From the NCBI RefSeq assembly GCF_003987855.1, contig NZ_RXIZ01000012.1, positions 119,693 through 183,692 of the forward strand: a stretch of DNA of 64,000 nucleotides, read 5' to 3'. The DNA comes from Hyphomicrobium sp. (GTDB taxonomy: Bacteria > Pseudomonadota > Alphaproteobacteria > Rhizobiales > Hyphomicrobiaceae). The translations under genes and the position numbers were made by a program. The notes under the pieces were generated by a model. It saw only the letters and a list, made by a program, of their open reading frames with translations, had not been told where the DNA came from and searched no databases. This document shows, one piece after another, positions 1-11,100 of this stretch (within the stretch, counting starts at the first letter, position 1; each line of letters starts with the position of its first letter).

Positions 1-74
1 TCGGCCAGGCCTTTGTGACACGCGATATCGAACCCGGAACGGTCCTGGACTTTCTGAAGCGGGAAATCGGCTGA
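1..74 (+). CDS. aroB: 3-dehydroquinate synthase, C-terminal fragment (probable)
   Basis: An open frame enters from the left edge and ends in TGA at 72-74. The visible residues are about 23, including AFVTRDIEPGTVLDFLK, which resembles the extreme C-terminus of AroB (GxAFVxRDV...LxxFL). AroB makes 3-dehydroquinate in the shikimate pathway. The assignment leans on position: in many Hyphomicrobiales aroK-aroB lies immediately before a CNNM/CorC gene, BolA and a J-domain protein, as here. The fragment is too short for independent proof. Confidence 0.55.
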   Translation, partial: GQAFVTRDIEPGTVLDFLKREIG

Positions 75-149
75 GCAAGTTATCCCCGCCCTCTCGGGGT
101 GTGTTAGATTGCTCTAACGCATTCTGAACAGGGACCGAACCCGCCGGCC

Positions 150-1448
150 ATGACCATCGTCATAAGCTTTTTAGCCATTCTCCTGCTGATCGTTCTGTCG
201 GCGTTCTTCAACGTCAGCGAGACGTCGCTCACGGCCGCATCTCGGGCACGAATGCACGCTCTTGAGGAAGACGGAAATGTTGCCGCAGCGCTCGTCAATA
301 AGGTGCTGTCGCGGCCCGAGAAGATGATCGGCACGGTGCTGCTCGGTAATACCCTCGTCGACGTTCTGGCGGCGGCTTTGGCCTCTCACATCGCGGTCGA
401 CCTCTACGGCGAGGTTGGCGTCGCCTACGCCACCGGCATCATCACGATCTTGATCGTGATCTTTGCGGCGGTGCTCCCGAAAACCTATGCGCTTGCCTAT
501 TCCGACCGCGTCGCGCTCATCGTCGCGCCGATCATGCAGGGCTTGATCTATGTTCTCACGCCGTTCACCCGCGCAGTGGAATTCATCGTTCGCAACATCC
601 TGATCTTGACGCCCGGTAAGGCGGACGACGAAGCCAACATCCTAGCGGCTCACGAAGAGATCCGCGGCACGATCGACCTCCAGGCCCGGGAAGGGACGGT
701 GGCGAAGGGCGATGCCGAGATGTTGGGCGGCATTCTCGACCTGGGCGATCTCCAGGTCGCCGACATCATGGTCCATCGCACCAAGATGGAAACGCTCGAT
801 ATCGATGAGCCACCGGCGAAAATCATCGATCAGATCATGCGCTCGCAATATACGCGCATGCCGCTATGGAAGGACGAGCCGGAGAACATCGTCGGCGTTC
901 TGCATTCCAAGGACCTGCTCCAGGCGCTCTCGCGCAACGATTGGCAGCCGGAAAAGCTCGATATTGCGAAATCCGCGACAGAACCCTGGTTCGTCCCGGA
1001 CACGACCACGCTGCGCGATCAGCTCAACCAATTCCTGAAGAAGAAAATTCAGATGGCCTTGGTGGTCGACGAGTACGGCGAGGTCCAGGGCCTCATCACG
1101 CTCGAGGACATCCTGGAAGAAATCGTCGGCCAGATAACTGATGAGCACGACAATCCGGACAGTCACATCCGCTTGCAATCGGACGGTACTGTGAATGTCG
1201 ACGGCACCGTTGCAATTCGCGACATCAATCGCCATCTCGATTGGGATCTACCCGACGACGAAGCTACGACGATCGCCGGCCTCGTTATTCACGAGGCCCA
1301 GACGATCCCTGAACCGGGCCAGGTGTTCACGTTCCATGGCTACCGGTTCGAAATTCTCCGCAAGAGCCGCAACCGCATCATGGCGCTTCGGATCAAGCCG
1401 ATCGCGACCAGCCCCGTTCAAAGCAGCACGGCGCGCTCCTCCGGTTGA
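150..1448 (+). CDS. CNNM/CorC (HlyC) family membrane protein with CBS domains
   Basis: Probable cation (Mg2+/Co2+) transport or homeostasis protein of the inner membrane. The 432-residue product has a DUF21/CNNM transmembrane domain in about residues 1-150, with hydrophobic helices near 1-25, 65-85, 90-115 and 125-150. A CBS pair follows at about 200-320, including the VVDEYGEVQGLITLEDILEE segment, and a CorC_HlyC C-terminal domain at about 335-420. Length and domain order are normal for the family. It follows the aroB end by 75 bp. The older hemolysin name is historical; transport substrate cannot be read from sequence. Confidence 0.9.
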   Translation: MTIVISFLAILLLIVLSAFFNVSETSLTAASRARMHALEEDGNVAAALVNKVLSRPEKMIGTVLLGNTLVDVLAAALASHIAVDLYGEVGVAYATGIITILIVIFAAVLPKTYALAYSDRVALIVAPIMQGLIYVLTPFTRAVEFIVRNILILTPGKADDEANILAAHEEIRGTIDLQAREGTVAKGDAEMLGGILDLGDLQVADIMVHRTKMETLDIDEPPAKIIDQIMRSQYTRMPLWKDEPENIVGVLHSKDLLQALSRNDWQPEKLDIAKSATEPWFVPDTTTLRDQLNQFLKKKIQMALVVDEYGEVQGLITLEDILEEIVGQITDEHDNPDSHIRLQSDGTVNVDGTVAIRDINRHLDWDLPDDEATTIAGLVIHEAQTIPEPGQVFTFHGYRFEILRKSRNRIMALRIKPIATSPVQSSTARSSG

Positions 1449-1742
1449 TCAGTGCGAACCCGCAGCCTTCGGCATGGCTTCGCCGGGGGCGAGGGTGGAT
1501 AGCGCCAGCGCGTGGATGCCACCCGCAAGCTCGTCCTTGAGCAGATCATTCACGAGACGGTGGCGCTCAACGCGAGACTTGCCTGTAAAGGCGTCCGAAA
1601 CTATGAGAACGCGGAAGTGGCTTTCGCCCGTACCCGGTGAGTTCCGATGGCCGGCATGAAGCTCGGATTCGTTGACCACGTCTAGACGTGTGGGCTGCAA
1701 TCCGATCATAAGCTTTTCGCGAAGTCGGCCTGTAACGGACAT
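1449..1742 (-). CDS. BolA family protein
   Basis: A 97-residue BolA-like protein. Members of this family work with monothiol glutaredoxins in Fe-S cluster and iron homeostasis. The class fold is seen as an N-terminal helix, then the ESELHAGH segment, where a conserved histidine sits, then FRVLIVSDAFTGKSRVERHRLV, the family signature. It is convergent with the CNNM gene and their stop codons abut. A GAGAG ribosome site precedes the ATG. Which BolA subgroup this is (BolA or IbaG/YrbA-like) is not decided. Confidence 0.9.
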   Translation of the reverse strand: MSVTGRLREKLMIGLQPTRLDVVNESELHAGHRNSPGTGESHFRVLIVSDAFTGKSRVERHRLVNDLLKDELAGGIHALALSTLAPGEAMPKAAGSH

Positions 1743-1894
1743 CTTTTTCTCTCAAGGTGCTCCTTCATACGAACAAGCTGAACGCCGCCCGCCATGAAAG
1801 AGCCTGTTAATGGATTGACTGCACAGTCACGACGGAAATCAAGAGTTTTCTTGCCGCCTTGTTTCGACGACGTTGAACCCTCATAATTCAGCCA

Positions 1895-2521
1895 ATGAAG
1901 CTCGATTCAAAATTTTTCGATAGCATCCGCGTCTCTTCGAAGCGCCAGAGCAGCGCCAAGAAGGAAACGCGCGCGCCGTTGTGCCAGTGGAAGGGCTGCG
2001 AAAAGCCCGGTCCCCACAAAGCGCCCAAGGGTCGTGGCCGCGACGGCGAGTACTTCAATTTTTGTATCGATCACGTTCGGCAATATAATCAGGAATATAA
2101 CTACTTCGACGGCATGAGCGACGCGGAAGTCAGCAACTTCCGCAAGGACGCTCTGACCGGTCATCGCCCCACCTGGAAAACCGGCGCCAACGCTTGGGCG
2201 CACGGCACGCGTGATGGCTCTATGGACGCGGAAGCTGCCGCGCGCGTCAAGGCGGGCACCGAGCGTATGACGCGCAAGGTCCGCTCTTCGCGCACCGCGA
2301 CCGCGCCGACATTTCGCCGTCAGCTGAAGCCGCTTGAGCGCAAGTCGCTCAAGGTTCTGGATCTTGGCGAAGACGCAAGCCGCGAGGACATCAAATCGCG
2401 GTTCAAGGAGCTGGTGAAAATTCACCATCCCGATGCCAACGGCGGGGATAGCAGGTCTGAGGAAAAGTTGCGTGAAATCCTGCAAGCCTATAACTATTTA
2501 AAGCAATCTGGCCTGGCCTAA
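1895..2521 (+). CDS. J-domain (DnaJ-like) protein with N-terminal cysteine motif
   Basis: A 208-residue protein with its J domain at the C-terminus (about residues 150-208), carrying the HPD tripeptide within KIHHPDANGGD. This tripeptide stimulates the ATPase of Hsp70/DnaK. The N-terminal part holds Cys residues in a CQWKGCEKPG...FNFC arrangement that could bind a metal, and is conserved in the alphaproteobacterial proteins found next to cobS. It lies between bolA and cobS, the usual context. The client or partner is unknown. Start ATG 1895 is the first in frame. Confidence 0.88.
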   Translation: MKLDSKFFDSIRVSSKRQSSAKKETRAPLCQWKGCEKPGPHKAPKGRGRDGEYFNFCIDHVRQYNQEYNYFDGMSDAEVSNFRKDALTGHRPTWKTGANAWAHGTRDGSMDAEAAARVKAGTERMTRKVRSSRTATAPTFRRQLKPLERKSLKVLDLGEDASREDIKSRFKELVKIHHPDANGGDSRSEEKLREILQAYNYLKQSGLA

Positions 2522-2612
2522 TCCTCCGAGCCCTTGAAACGGGTGCACCCCCATGAGAGTTGCTCCGGATAGAGGCCTTTGCGGCAGCTGGGCAATCTGA
2601 TCGGGAATTCCA

Positions 2613-3620
2613 ATGGAAATGCGCACGTCTACAAGCCCGAACGGCGCGGCTGCGGGTCATCTTCCGGACATGAAATTGTCCGTTCGACAAGTCTTCGGCA
2701 TCGATAGCGATCTTGAGGTTCCCGCCTATTCGCAGCCGGATGCACATGTCCCCGAAGTCGATCCCGATTATCTCTTCAATCGCGACGTGACGCTCGCGAT
2801 TCTTGCCGGCTTCAAGCACAACCGCCGCGTGATGATCCAAGGCTATCACGGCACCGGCAAATCCACCCACGTGGAGCAGGTGGCCGCGCGCCTGAATTGG
2901 CCCTGCGTCCGCATCAATCTCGACAGCCACGTTTCGCGCATCGACCTCGTCGGCAAGGACGCCATTGTCCTGAAGGACGGCAAGCAGGTGACCGAGTTCA
3001 AGGAAGGTATTCTTCCCTGGGCTTTGCAGAACAACATCGCTCTGGTGTTCGACGAGTACGACGCCGGCCGACCGGACGTAATGTTCGTCATTCAACGCGT
3101 GCTCGAAGTCTCAGGCAAGCTGACGTTGCTCGATCAGTCGAAAGTCATCCGCCCGCATCCCGCGTTCCGGCTGTTCGCGACAACGAACACGATAGGCTTG
3201 GGCGACACCTCCGGCCTCTATCATGGCACGCAGCAGATCAACCAAGGCCAGATGGATCGCTGGTCGATCGTCGCGACGTTGAACTATCTGCCCCACGACG
3301 ACGAGGCGAAAATCGTTCTGTCGAAGGTGAAGTCCTTTGCCAAAAGCGAAGCCAAGCGCAAGCAGATCTCGCACATGGTCCGCGTCGCCGATCTGACGCG
3401 ATCGGCCTTCATCAACGGCGACCTGTCGACGGTGATGAGCCCGCGTACCGTCATCACGTGGGCGGAGAACGCAGAAATTTTCGGCGACATCGGTTTCGCG
3501 TTCCGCGTCACGTTCCTCAACAAGTGCGATGACCTCGAAAAGCCTCTCGTCGCGGAATTCTATCAGCGCTGTTTCGGCGAGGAACTTCCCGAAAGTACGG
3601 CGAACGTCGCTCTGACCTGA
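2613..3620 (+). CDS. cobS: Aerobic cobaltochelatase subunit CobS
   Basis: AAA+ ATPase subunit of the aerobic cobaltochelatase, which together with CobT and CobN inserts cobalt into hydrogenobyrinate diamide during B12 synthesis. The 335-residue product has Walker A GYHGTGKS at about residues 77-84 and Walker B LVFDEYD at about 144-150, with a sensor region [16 protein letters not shown]. Length is normal. It precedes cobT by 28 bp, so the two are almost certainly co-transcribed. CobN is not in this window. B12 matters to serine-cycle methylotrophs because methylmalonyl/ethylmalonyl-CoA mutases need it (established for the pathway; not visible here). Confidence 0.96.
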   Translation: MEMRTSTSPNGAAAGHLPDMKLSVRQVFGIDSDLEVPAYSQPDAHVPEVDPDYLFNRDVTLAILAGFKHNRRVMIQGYHGTGKSTHVEQVAARLNWPCVRINLDSHVSRIDLVGKDAIVLKDGKQVTEFKEGILPWALQNNIALVFDEYDAGRPDVMFVIQRVLEVSGKLTLLDQSKVIRPHPAFRLFATTNTIGLGDTSGLYHGTQQINQGQMDRWSIVATLNYLPHDDEAKIVLSKVKSFAKSEAKRKQISHMVRVADLTRSAFINGDLSTVMSPRTVITWAENAEIFGDIGFAFRVTFLNKCDDLEKPLVAEFYQRCFGEELPESTANVALT

Positions 3621-3648
3621 TCTGTTGGGGCCGCGAGATGGGCCGTTC

Positions 3649-5541
3649 ATGACATCACCACCCAAACGCCGCGAAGCCGCGTCCGAGCCGCTGAAACGCG
3701 TGCTCGGCCCGGCCGTTCGCGCCATTGCCGGCGATAGCGAGGTCGAAGTCGATTTCGGTCCCGGCAAGGGCGACGTGCTGGGCAAGGCGGTGCATCTCCC
3801 GGATCTTCCGCGCGCGCCATCGGCAAAAGATATCGCGCTAGCCCGCGGCTGGGCGGATAGCCTTGCCCTGCGTATCGGGTGCCATGACGCCAAGGTTCAT
3901 CGCCGGATCGCGCCATCCTCCGGACCGGCACGTGCGGTGTTCGAGGCCGCCGAGCGCGCGCGGGTCGAAGGCATCGGCTCGATCCGCATGCCGGGCATGG
4001 CGGCCAATCTGACGGCGCGCCTCGAAGACCAATATAGCCACGGCCGGTTCAGGTCTGTCGCCACGCGCGCGGAAGCGCCCCTTGAGGATGCGCTTGCGCT
4101 TTTGATCCGCGAGCGCCTGACGGGCCAAGCCCCCCCGGCCTCGACAAAGGGCCTCGTCGAAGCTTGGCGTCCGATGATCGAAGCCCGCGGCGGCAAGCTG
4201 TTGAACAGGCTCGAAGGCCTGTCCGAAAACCAGGAGCAGTTCGGCCGGCAGATCCGTGATCTTCTGAAGATCCTAGAAATGGCGGATCAGAGCGATCAGC
4301 CGCAGCCGGAAGACGACGACGAGCAGGAGGACGAGGGCGCGGCGGACGGCGGCTCAGAAGAGTCTGAGGAGAAGAGCGAAGAGTCGACTGACGGCCAGGA
4401 TCAGGAAACCGACGAGCAGCTTTCCGAGGGCGATCTCTCCGAAACCGAGGAGACGATGGAATCCGGCCAGACCGAGCCGCAGGAGCTGGATGACAGCGAC
4501 CTCAACGAGGAGGAGACGCCTGCGCCATGGCGTCCGAACGCAACCGTCCTCGATGACCCAGAAGCCTTCGGATACAAGGTCTTCACGCGCGCCTATGACG
4601 AGGAAGTCGGTGCCGACGAGCTTTCGACGCCTGAAGAGTTGGAGCGCCTGCGCGCTTTTCTCGACAAGGAATTGAAGACGCTCTCCGCCGCCGTTGCCAA
4701 GCTCGCCAACAGGCTTCAGCGTCGCTTGCTCGCGCAGCAGAACCGCGGCTGGGATTTCGATCTCGAAGAGGGCCAGCTCGACGCCGCCCGTCTAACACGC
4801 ATCATCACCGATCCGACCGGCGCTCTGTCGTTCAAGCGCGAGCGCGACACCGACTTTCGCGATACGGTCGTCACCCTGCTGCTCGATAATTCCGGCTCTA
4901 TGCGCGGCCGGCCGATCATGGTGGCTGCCTGTTGCGCCGATATTCTGGCCCGCACGCTCGAGCGTTGCGGCGTCAAGGTCGAGATCTTAGGTTTCACCAC
5001 CAAGGCCTGGAAAGGCGGGCAGTCGCGCGAGGAATGGCTCGCGGCAGGCAAGCCTCCGGCGCCGGGACGTCTCAACGACCTCCGTCACATCATCTACAAG
5101 ACGGCCGATGCCCCATGGCGGCGCGCGAAAAATTCGCTCGCGTTGATGATGCGAGAGGGCTTGCTCAAGGAAAACATCGATGGCGAAGCGTTGGCGTGGG
5201 CCCACGCGCGCCTCGTCAGCCGGCCCGAGCAGCGCCGCATTCTCATGATGATCTCCGACGGAGCGCCGGTCGACGACTCGACGCTCTCCGTGAATTCGGG
5301 CAGCTACCTGGAGCAGCACTTGCGGCAGGTCATCCACGAAATCGAGAACCGCTCGCCCGTCGAGTTGATCGCCATTGGGATCGGCCACGACGTGACGCGT
5401 TACTATCAGCGTGCTGTCACGATAACGGACGCCTCCGAACTTGCCGGGGCCATGACCGAGAAACTGGTCGAGCTTTTTGACGAGCATCACGAGGCCGACA
5501 AGGCCGACACCTCACTTCGTCGTCGCTCCCGCACCCATTGA
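3649..5541 (+). CDS. cobT: Aerobic cobaltochelatase subunit CobT
   Basis: Partner of CobS in cobalt insertion for B12 biosynthesis. From ATG 3649 the product is about 630 residues. It has an N-terminal CobT domain, a strongly acidic low-complexity linker (about residues 220-290, dominated by Asp and Glu), and a C-terminal von Willebrand A domain with the metal-site motif DNSGS near residue 412 ([12 protein letters not shown]). An in-frame TTG at 3625 would add 8 residues; ATG is preferred because MTSPPKRR resembles family starts. The acidic linker is a known CobT trait. Confidence 0.95.
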   Translation: MTSPPKRREAASEPLKRVLGPAVRAIAGDSEVEVDFGPGKGDVLGKAVHLPDLPRAPSAKDIALARGWADSLALRIGCHDAKVHRRIAPSSGPARAVFEAAERARVEGIGSIRMPGMAANLTARLEDQYSHGRFRSVATRAEAPLEDALALLIRERLTGQAPPASTKGLVEAWRPMIEARGGKLLNRLEGLSENQEQFGRQIRDLLKILEMADQSDQPQPEDDDEQEDEGAADGGSEESEEKSEESTDGQDQETDEQLSEGDLSETEETMESGQTEPQELDDSDLNEEETPAPWRPNATVLDDPEAFGYKVFTRAYDEEVGADELSTPEELERLRAFLDKELKTLSAAVAKLANRLQRRLLAQQNRGWDFDLEEGQLDAARLTRIITDPTGALSFKRERDTDFRDTVVTLLLDNSGSMRGRPIMVAACCADILARTLERCGVKVEILGFTTKAWKGGQSREEWLAAGKPPAPGRLNDLRHIIYKTADAPWRRAKNSLALMMREGLLKENIDGEALAWAHARLVSRPEQRRILMMISDGAPVDDSTLSVNSGSYLEQHLRQVIHEIENRSPVELIAIGIGHDVTRYYQRAVTITDASELAGAMTEKLVELFDEHHEADKADTSLRRRSRTH

Positions 5542-5550
5542 GGCTATGCT

Positions 5551-6651
5551 GTGCTCTCAGAGCTCTGTCGCCGATTGGTACTCGCAATCGCGCTGCTGGC
5601 GCTTGGGCCGGCACTCTCGCATGCCGATCCCAAGCCCGACATTTCTGATCTGACGGCCGCCCCCATCGTCGTCACCGGCGAACCGTTCTCGACGTTCGTG
5701 CGTGGCGGACCTGATCGCTCCCTCGGCAAACTGACGTTTTTGGGCGGTCTGGTCCTGACCTCGCCTTCGCCTTTCTTTGGCGGTTGGTCGGGCCTGCTCG
5801 TCGGCGATGACGCAAAGTCGATTCTGGCGCTTTCCGATATCGGCGTCTGGATGACGGCAGAGTTGACCTACGCAGGACGTCATCCCTCCGGCGTAACAAA
5901 TGCGCGTCTCGGCCCGCTCCTCGATAAAAAAGGTGCGCCCCTCACCGACCGTCGCGGCCGGGATTCTGAATCGATCGCGCTTGAGAACGGCACGCTGTCT
6001 CGCGGCTCGGTGTTGATTGGCTTCGAAGGCCGGCCACCCCGCATCGAGCGCTATGATCTCGGAGCCGACGGCATTGGAGCGGATCGCGCCAGCCTCAAGC
6101 TCGCGCCGGGCATGAACCGCATGGGCGCCAACAAGGGTTTGGAAGCGCTCACCATCATGAAGGGCGGTCCTTACAAAGGGCAGGTGATCGCGTTTTCGGA
6201 GCGCCTTTACGATCCCTCGCGAAATCACACCGGCTGGCTTTGGACCAAAGATGGTCCCGTCACCATCCACCTTCAGAACGTCGGCGACTTCGACATCACC
6301 GATATCGCGAGCCTGGAGGACGGCACGCTGTTTGTGCTGGAGCGTCGGTTCCGCTGGCTCGAAGGCGTGAAGATGCGGCTCATCCGCGTTTCCCCTGACG
6401 GCATCGCTCCCGGCCGTACGCTGGATGGCGAAACGCTCATCGAAGCCGACATGGCCGACAATATCGACAATATGGAAGGATTGGCCGCTACCCGGCTCAA
6501 AAGCGGCGAAGTCCTGATCACGATGATCTCGGACGACAACTTCAATCACCTGATCCAGCGGACGTTGTTGCTGCAGTTCGCACTGAAGGACGTCAAACAA
6601 GCGAAAGCCCGGCCGCCGAATGAGGCGCCGGGCTCTAACGTTCGCAATTGA
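5551..6651 (+). CDS. Secreted esterase-like activity of phytase family protein
   Basis: A 366-residue protein with an N-terminal signal peptide (about 1-25, hydrophobic LVLAIALLALGPALSHA) and a phytase-like beta-propeller domain (PF13449 type), seen in the GWSGL...LSDIG opening strand, the ESIAL and NKGLEALTI segments and the NMEGLAA segment near the end. The family is named for similarity to phytases and esterases, but the substrate is unknown. It follows cobT by 9 bp and starts with GTG at 5551; the nearby ATG at 5546 is in another frame. Transport to the periplasm is inferred from the signal peptide. Confidence 0.82.
   Translation: MLSELCRRLVLAIALLALGPALSHADPKPDISDLTAAPIVVTGEPFSTFVRGGPDRSLGKLTFLGGLVLTSPSPFFGGWSGLLVGDDAKSILALSDIGVWMTAELTYAGRHPSGVTNARLGPLLDKKGAPLTDRRGRDSESIALENGTLSRGSVLIGFEGRPPRIERYDLGADGIGADRASLKLAPGMNRMGANKGLEALTIMKGGPYKGQVIAFSERLYDPSRNHTGWLWTKDGPVTIHLQNVGDFDITDIASLEDGTLFVLERRFRWLEGVKMRLIRVSPDGIAPGRTLDGETLIEADMADNIDNMEGLAATRLKSGEVLITMISDDNFNHLIQRTLLLQFALKDVKQAKARPPNEAPGSNVRN
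6605..6634 (-). terminator. Probable terminator hairpin of rpmB
   Basis: An inverted repeat with arms near 6605-6616 and 6623-6634 (AGCCCGG and CCGGGCT outer arms, CGCC and GGCG inner arms, one bulged C). On the minus strand it is followed by a weak T-rich stretch. It lies downstream of rpmB and inside the 3' end of the convergent phytase-like gene. Confidence 0.5.
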
Positions 6652-6662
6652 TCAGCGGAGAT

Positions 6663-6956
6663 TTAGGCGGCTTTGGAAGCCTGCGCCTTCTGGATCTCAC
6701 GCTTCAGCTTGAGGCAGGTTGCCGACAGCTCGTCGTTGTTGGCCTTCAGCAGAAACGCATCGAGACCGCCGCGGTGCTCGACCGACTTCAAAGCGCGAGC
6801 CGAAACGCGCAAACGGACCTTGCGGCCGAGCACATCGCTCAGCAACGTTACATTGCAAAGGTTCGGACGAAACTTCCGCTTCGTCTTGTTTTCGGCGTGG
6901 CTCCTGAGTTGGCCCGAGAGGGGCAACGTCCCCGTCAGCTCGCAGCGCCTGGTCAT
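6663..6956 (-). CDS. rpmB: 50S ribosomal protein L28
   Basis: Large-subunit ribosomal protein L28, 97 residues, the alphaproteobacterial long form. It begins MTRRCELTG and has the [11 protein letters not shown] signature, with the [20 protein letters not shown] segment following. An AGGAGAG ribosome site precedes the ATG. It is divergent from the downstream DUF3108 gene and convergent with the phytase-like gene. This is the expected neighbour of the DUF3108 and SUV3-like helicase genes in Hyphomicrobiales. Confidence 0.97.
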   Translation of the reverse strand: MTRRCELTGTLPLSGQLRSHAENKTKRKFRPNLCNVTLLSDVLGRKVRLRVSARALKSVEHRGGLDAFLLKANNDELSATCLKLKREIQKAQASKAA

Positions 6957-7196
6957 AACTCTCTCCTATGCCGCTCCTCCGCGTGGGGGCGGTCGATCGA
7001 AAACTTGCTGTTTCAGCAAAAAATTGCACCCCGCAAGCAGGGCCTGCGGGGGTTTCGGCAGCTGTATAATTGACATCCAAGTGCCGCGTCAAGACGGACG
7101 GACAGGCCGATCGGAAGAAGTTCGTAAGTCCCACAATAGTCGCAAACAGTCCGCACATCAAAGATCTGAAGGGCCAAGGGGTTACAGGGATACGAG

Positions 7197-8051
7197 ATGG
7201 CCAGTTTCGGAGCCGGCGCGCGGGGGCGAAGCGTCCTCGCCTTTTTGGCGGTTGTTTCTGCTACTTTGCCTGTCCAAAAGGCCGCCGCGGTCGACGCCAA
7301 TTGGCCAACCCAGGTTTCCGCGCTTTATCGCCTATCTTTCAATGGTTTCGACGTCGGCACCTATCGCTTCGACGCGCATTTCACGGGCAGCGCGTATTCC
7401 GCGATCGGCAAAACCGACATTTCCGCGTTTTTCGGCGCCTTCAAGTGGGTCGGGAACTTCTCTGGCAGCGGGACCTTGGAAAATTCCGGAGTCCATCCGG
7501 CGGCCTTCGATATGAGTTACAAAACAAAAAAGAAGACCACGTCCGTGAAAATCGGCTTCGCCGGTCCAACCGTCTCCTCCGTCGTTCTCGTGCCGCCGAA
7601 ATCTCCTTCGCCCGAAACGATCAAGCTCAAACCCGAAAACCTAAAGAACGTCTTCGATCCGATGGCCGCAATGATAGCGGTCTCTGACGCGAGCCCTGAA
7701 AACGCCTGCAATCGGACGCTTCCCGTCTTCGACGGCAAGGCCCGTTATGATCTGCATTTGACGTTGAAGGGGCGGGAGCGGATTTCCGAGCGTCATCCAT
7801 CGGGCCAGCCAAAAGAGCTGCTGGTTTGCCGGGTGAAATATGTGCCCATTGCCGGCCACAAACCAAAGGATTTCACCGAACCTTGGATCGATTACAATAA
7901 TCTTGAGATAGCGCTGCGTGCGGTGCCGACGGCCGGAATTTACGTGCCTTATCGCGTCACGGTGCCGTCCGGCGTTGGCTCTGCGGTGATGACGGTCGAC
8001 ACCATTAATATCACGGGCGCCAACAACCAGCAGATCGCGCTCAAGCGCTGA
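7197..8051 (+). CDS. DUF3108 domain-containing exported protein
   Basis: A 284-residue protein of the DUF3108 family, function unknown. Residues 1-30 form a signal peptide (hydrophobic VLAFLAVVSATLP, then an Ala-rich cleavage region). The mature part begins with ALYRLSFNGFDVGTYRFD, the DUF3108 opening strands, and has a basic segment with several lysines near residue 107. A lipocalin-like or beta-rich fold is likely. It sits between rpmB and the helicase gene, a conserved arrangement, but no role can be deduced. Confidence 0.85.
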   Translation: MASFGAGARGRSVLAFLAVVSATLPVQKAAAVDANWPTQVSALYRLSFNGFDVGTYRFDAHFTGSAYSAIGKTDISAFFGAFKWVGNFSGSGTLENSGVHPAAFDMSYKTKKKTTSVKIGFAGPTVSSVVLVPPKSPSPETIKLKPENLKNVFDPMAAMIAVSDASPENACNRTLPVFDGKARYDLHLTLKGRERISERHPSGQPKELLVCRVKYVPIAGHKPKDFTEPWIDYNNLEIALRAVPTAGIYVPYRVTVPSGVGSAVMTVDTINITGANNQQIALKR

Positions 8052-8169
8052 TGCGCGCCGCGCGCGAGGCGTTCTGCACGGTATGGCACTCTTTGTCCGC
8101 GGACCGAATAATCCTTGATCTCGGGGCCCTCCTCTGCAATGCCAGGGCACGATCGGAGTCAATGCACGA

Positions 8170-11100
8170 ATGGCAAGTGATCTGGAAGCCCGCATCCGAA
8201 ACGTGACGGCGGTGCTCGGACCAACCAATACCGGCAAAACGCATCTTGCGATCGAGCGGATGCTCGGTCACGAAAGCGGCATGATCGGCCTTCCGCTGCG
8301 CCTGCTCGCGCGCGAAGTCTACGACCGGATCAAGCAACGGGTCGGTGCCGACAAAGTCGCTCTCATCACTGGCGAAGAAAAGATCAAGCCGGAGCGGGCG
8401 CGCTATTGGGTGTCGACCGTCGAGGCCATGCCGCGCGACATCGATGTGGATTTCCTCGCCATCGATGAGATCCAGCTGTGCGCCGATCCTGAGCGCGGCC
8501 ACGTCTTCACTGATCGCTTGCTGCATGCACGGGGCCGGTCCGAGACGCTGTTGCTTGGCGCGCAGACGATGCGTGAGGCGATCAGCGATCTCATTCCCGG
8601 CGCTAATTTCATATCGCGCCCGCGATTGTCGAAATTGACTTACAGCGGCGAGAAGAAAATCACGCGTCTGCCTGCGCGTTCGGCCATCGTCGCGTTCTCG
8701 GCGCAAGAAGTTTATGCGCTCGCGGAATTGATACGACGGCAGCGCGGCGGCGCCGCGGTCGTGCTTGGCGCGCTGTCACCGCGCACGCGCAACGCCCAGG
8801 TCGCTCTCTACCAGTCGGGCGATGTCGAATTCCTGATTGCGACTGATGCAATCGGCATGGGCCTCAATCTCGACGTTGACCACGTCGCATTCTCGGCGCT
8901 GAGGAAGTTCGATGGCCACAATCATCGCAACCTGACGCCGGGCGAAATCGGCCAGATCGCCGGCCGCGCCGGCCGTCACATGAACGATGGCACCTTCGGC
9001 GTGACAGGTGGAGCAGAGCCGCTCGACGCCGATATGGTGGAGCGCCTCGAAACGCACAGCTTCGATAGCATCCGCACACTGCAATGGCGCAACCGAGATC
9101 TTGATTTTTCCACCCTCGATGCGCTTCACGCATCGCTTCGCCAGCTGCCGCGCGAGCAGCGCCTGACCCGCGCCCGAACCGCCGATGACGTTGCCGCGCT
9201 CGAGGCCTTGAGCGCGGATCGCGAGATCACGGATCTGGCTTCGTCGCGAGCCCGCGTCGAACTCCTGTGGGAAGTTTGTCAGCTCCCCGATTACCGCAAG
9301 ATTTCCAATCAAAGCCACGCCGATCTTGTCTCGAACGTCTACAAACATCTGACGAGCGGCGACAATCGCATCCCCGAGGACTGGTTCTCAAAGCAGGTTT
9401 CTCTCGCCGACCGTACGGACGGCGATATCGACACGCTCGCGACCCGCATTGCGCACATTCGCACCTGGACTTTCGTTGCCAATCGTCCTGACTGGCTCAA
9501 AGATCCGGTTCATTGGCAGGAGCGGACGCGAGCTATTGAAGATAGTCTCTCCGACGCATTGCACGAACGCCTGACGCAAAGGTTCGTCGATCGCCGGACC
9601 AGCGCTCTGATGAAAGGCATGCGGGACAAGGACGAATTGACGGCCGATATCGCCGATGACGGCGCCATCACGGTCGAAACCCACTTCGTTGGGCGGCTCA
9701 AAGGCTTTCGTTTCACGCTCGATTCCGCCGCCGATGGGATCCATGAAAAGGCCACGCGCCAGGCGGCGATGCAGGTGGTCACGCGTGAGCTCGGCATGCG
9801 GGCGCGCCGCGTCGCTGCTGCGCAGAACGACGCCTTCAAGCTGTCGCGAACCGGCTCCATCATCTGGCGCGAGGACGAAGTTGCGAAGCTCGAAGCGTCG
9901 GAAGATCCGCTCGCGCCGGGTGTGACGCTCATCGCCGACGAGTCGATGAGCGAATCCGATCGCGAAAAAGTCCAAGCTCGCATCAAGACCTGGATCAGCG
10001 ACACCATCGCCGACAAGCTGAAGCCGCTTGTCGAAATGTCGAAGAGCAGCGAGCTTCAAGGTTTGGCGCGAGGTATTGCTTTTCAGTTGAAGGAAAGCCT
10101 CGGCGCACTGAAGCGCGAGACCATTGCCGACGACATCAATGCGCTCGATCAAGCGGCTCGCGCGGAACTCCGCAAATACGGTTTGCGCTTCGGAGCCTTC
10201 AACATCTTCTTTCCGATCATGCTGAAGCCCGCAGCGGCCGATCTCGCGGCAACGCTGTGGCTCTTGAAGCATCCACCCGCGAATGGAGCGACCCCGCAGT
10301 TGCCCCGTCCGGGACTGACATCGGTCGTTGTGGATCCGGCAACGCCAGAAGCGCTCTATCGCGCCCACGGCTTCCATTTGTGCGGTCCGCGCGCCATCCG
10401 CCTCGATATCCTTGAACGGCTCGCCGATCTTATTCGCCCGTTGCTCGCGTGGCGCGCGGGTCCAGGCAAGACCGACGCGCCGCCGAAGGGCTCCACCGGC
10501 GACGGCGGGTTCCGCGCCACCGATGATATGATGTCGATCCTTGGCTGCTCGGCCGAAGAACTGGGCGAAGTCCTGAAGGCTTTGGGCTTCCGTCTCGAGC
10601 GGCGGCCTGTGCCTGCGGCAACGCCAGCGCCGTCAGCCGCTGAAGCTGCAGCGGTTACCTCGGAGGCAGCTCCAGCCGCCGAGACGTCCCCAGAGCTTCC
10701 CGCGGCGGCAGCTCCGAGTGAAACGGAAGCCGTGGACAGCAGCGGCGATCTCCCTGCGGCAGCTGACGCCGCCGAGCCGGCCAATGAGGCCTCCGCCGAC
10801 ATCTCCGCATCAGCAGCAAGCGATGCCACGGCGCCGGCAGTCCCCGACGAACAGAAGTTTGAGGAGGTCTGGCGTCCGCGCCGTCACCAGCGTCCTGAGC
10901 GGCGTGAAGGCCAGCGTCGCGACGGCGGCCGCCATCGTCATCAGGGCCATCGCCATCAACCGAACTCGGGTGCACAGGCGAGCATTGCTGCGGCCACACC
11001 GCCTGCGGAAGGTTCAAGTGCGGGCCAGACGCCTAAGTCGAATGTGCGCCCGGATCGCCAGCATAACCGCAATCGCCACCAGGATCGTCGCGATGATCGC

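Noticed and set aside
6673..7515. A 280-codon plus-strand open frame across rpmB and the DUF3108 gene start
   Set aside because: It is antisense to rpmB and out of frame with the DUF3108 gene, both of which are recognised families.
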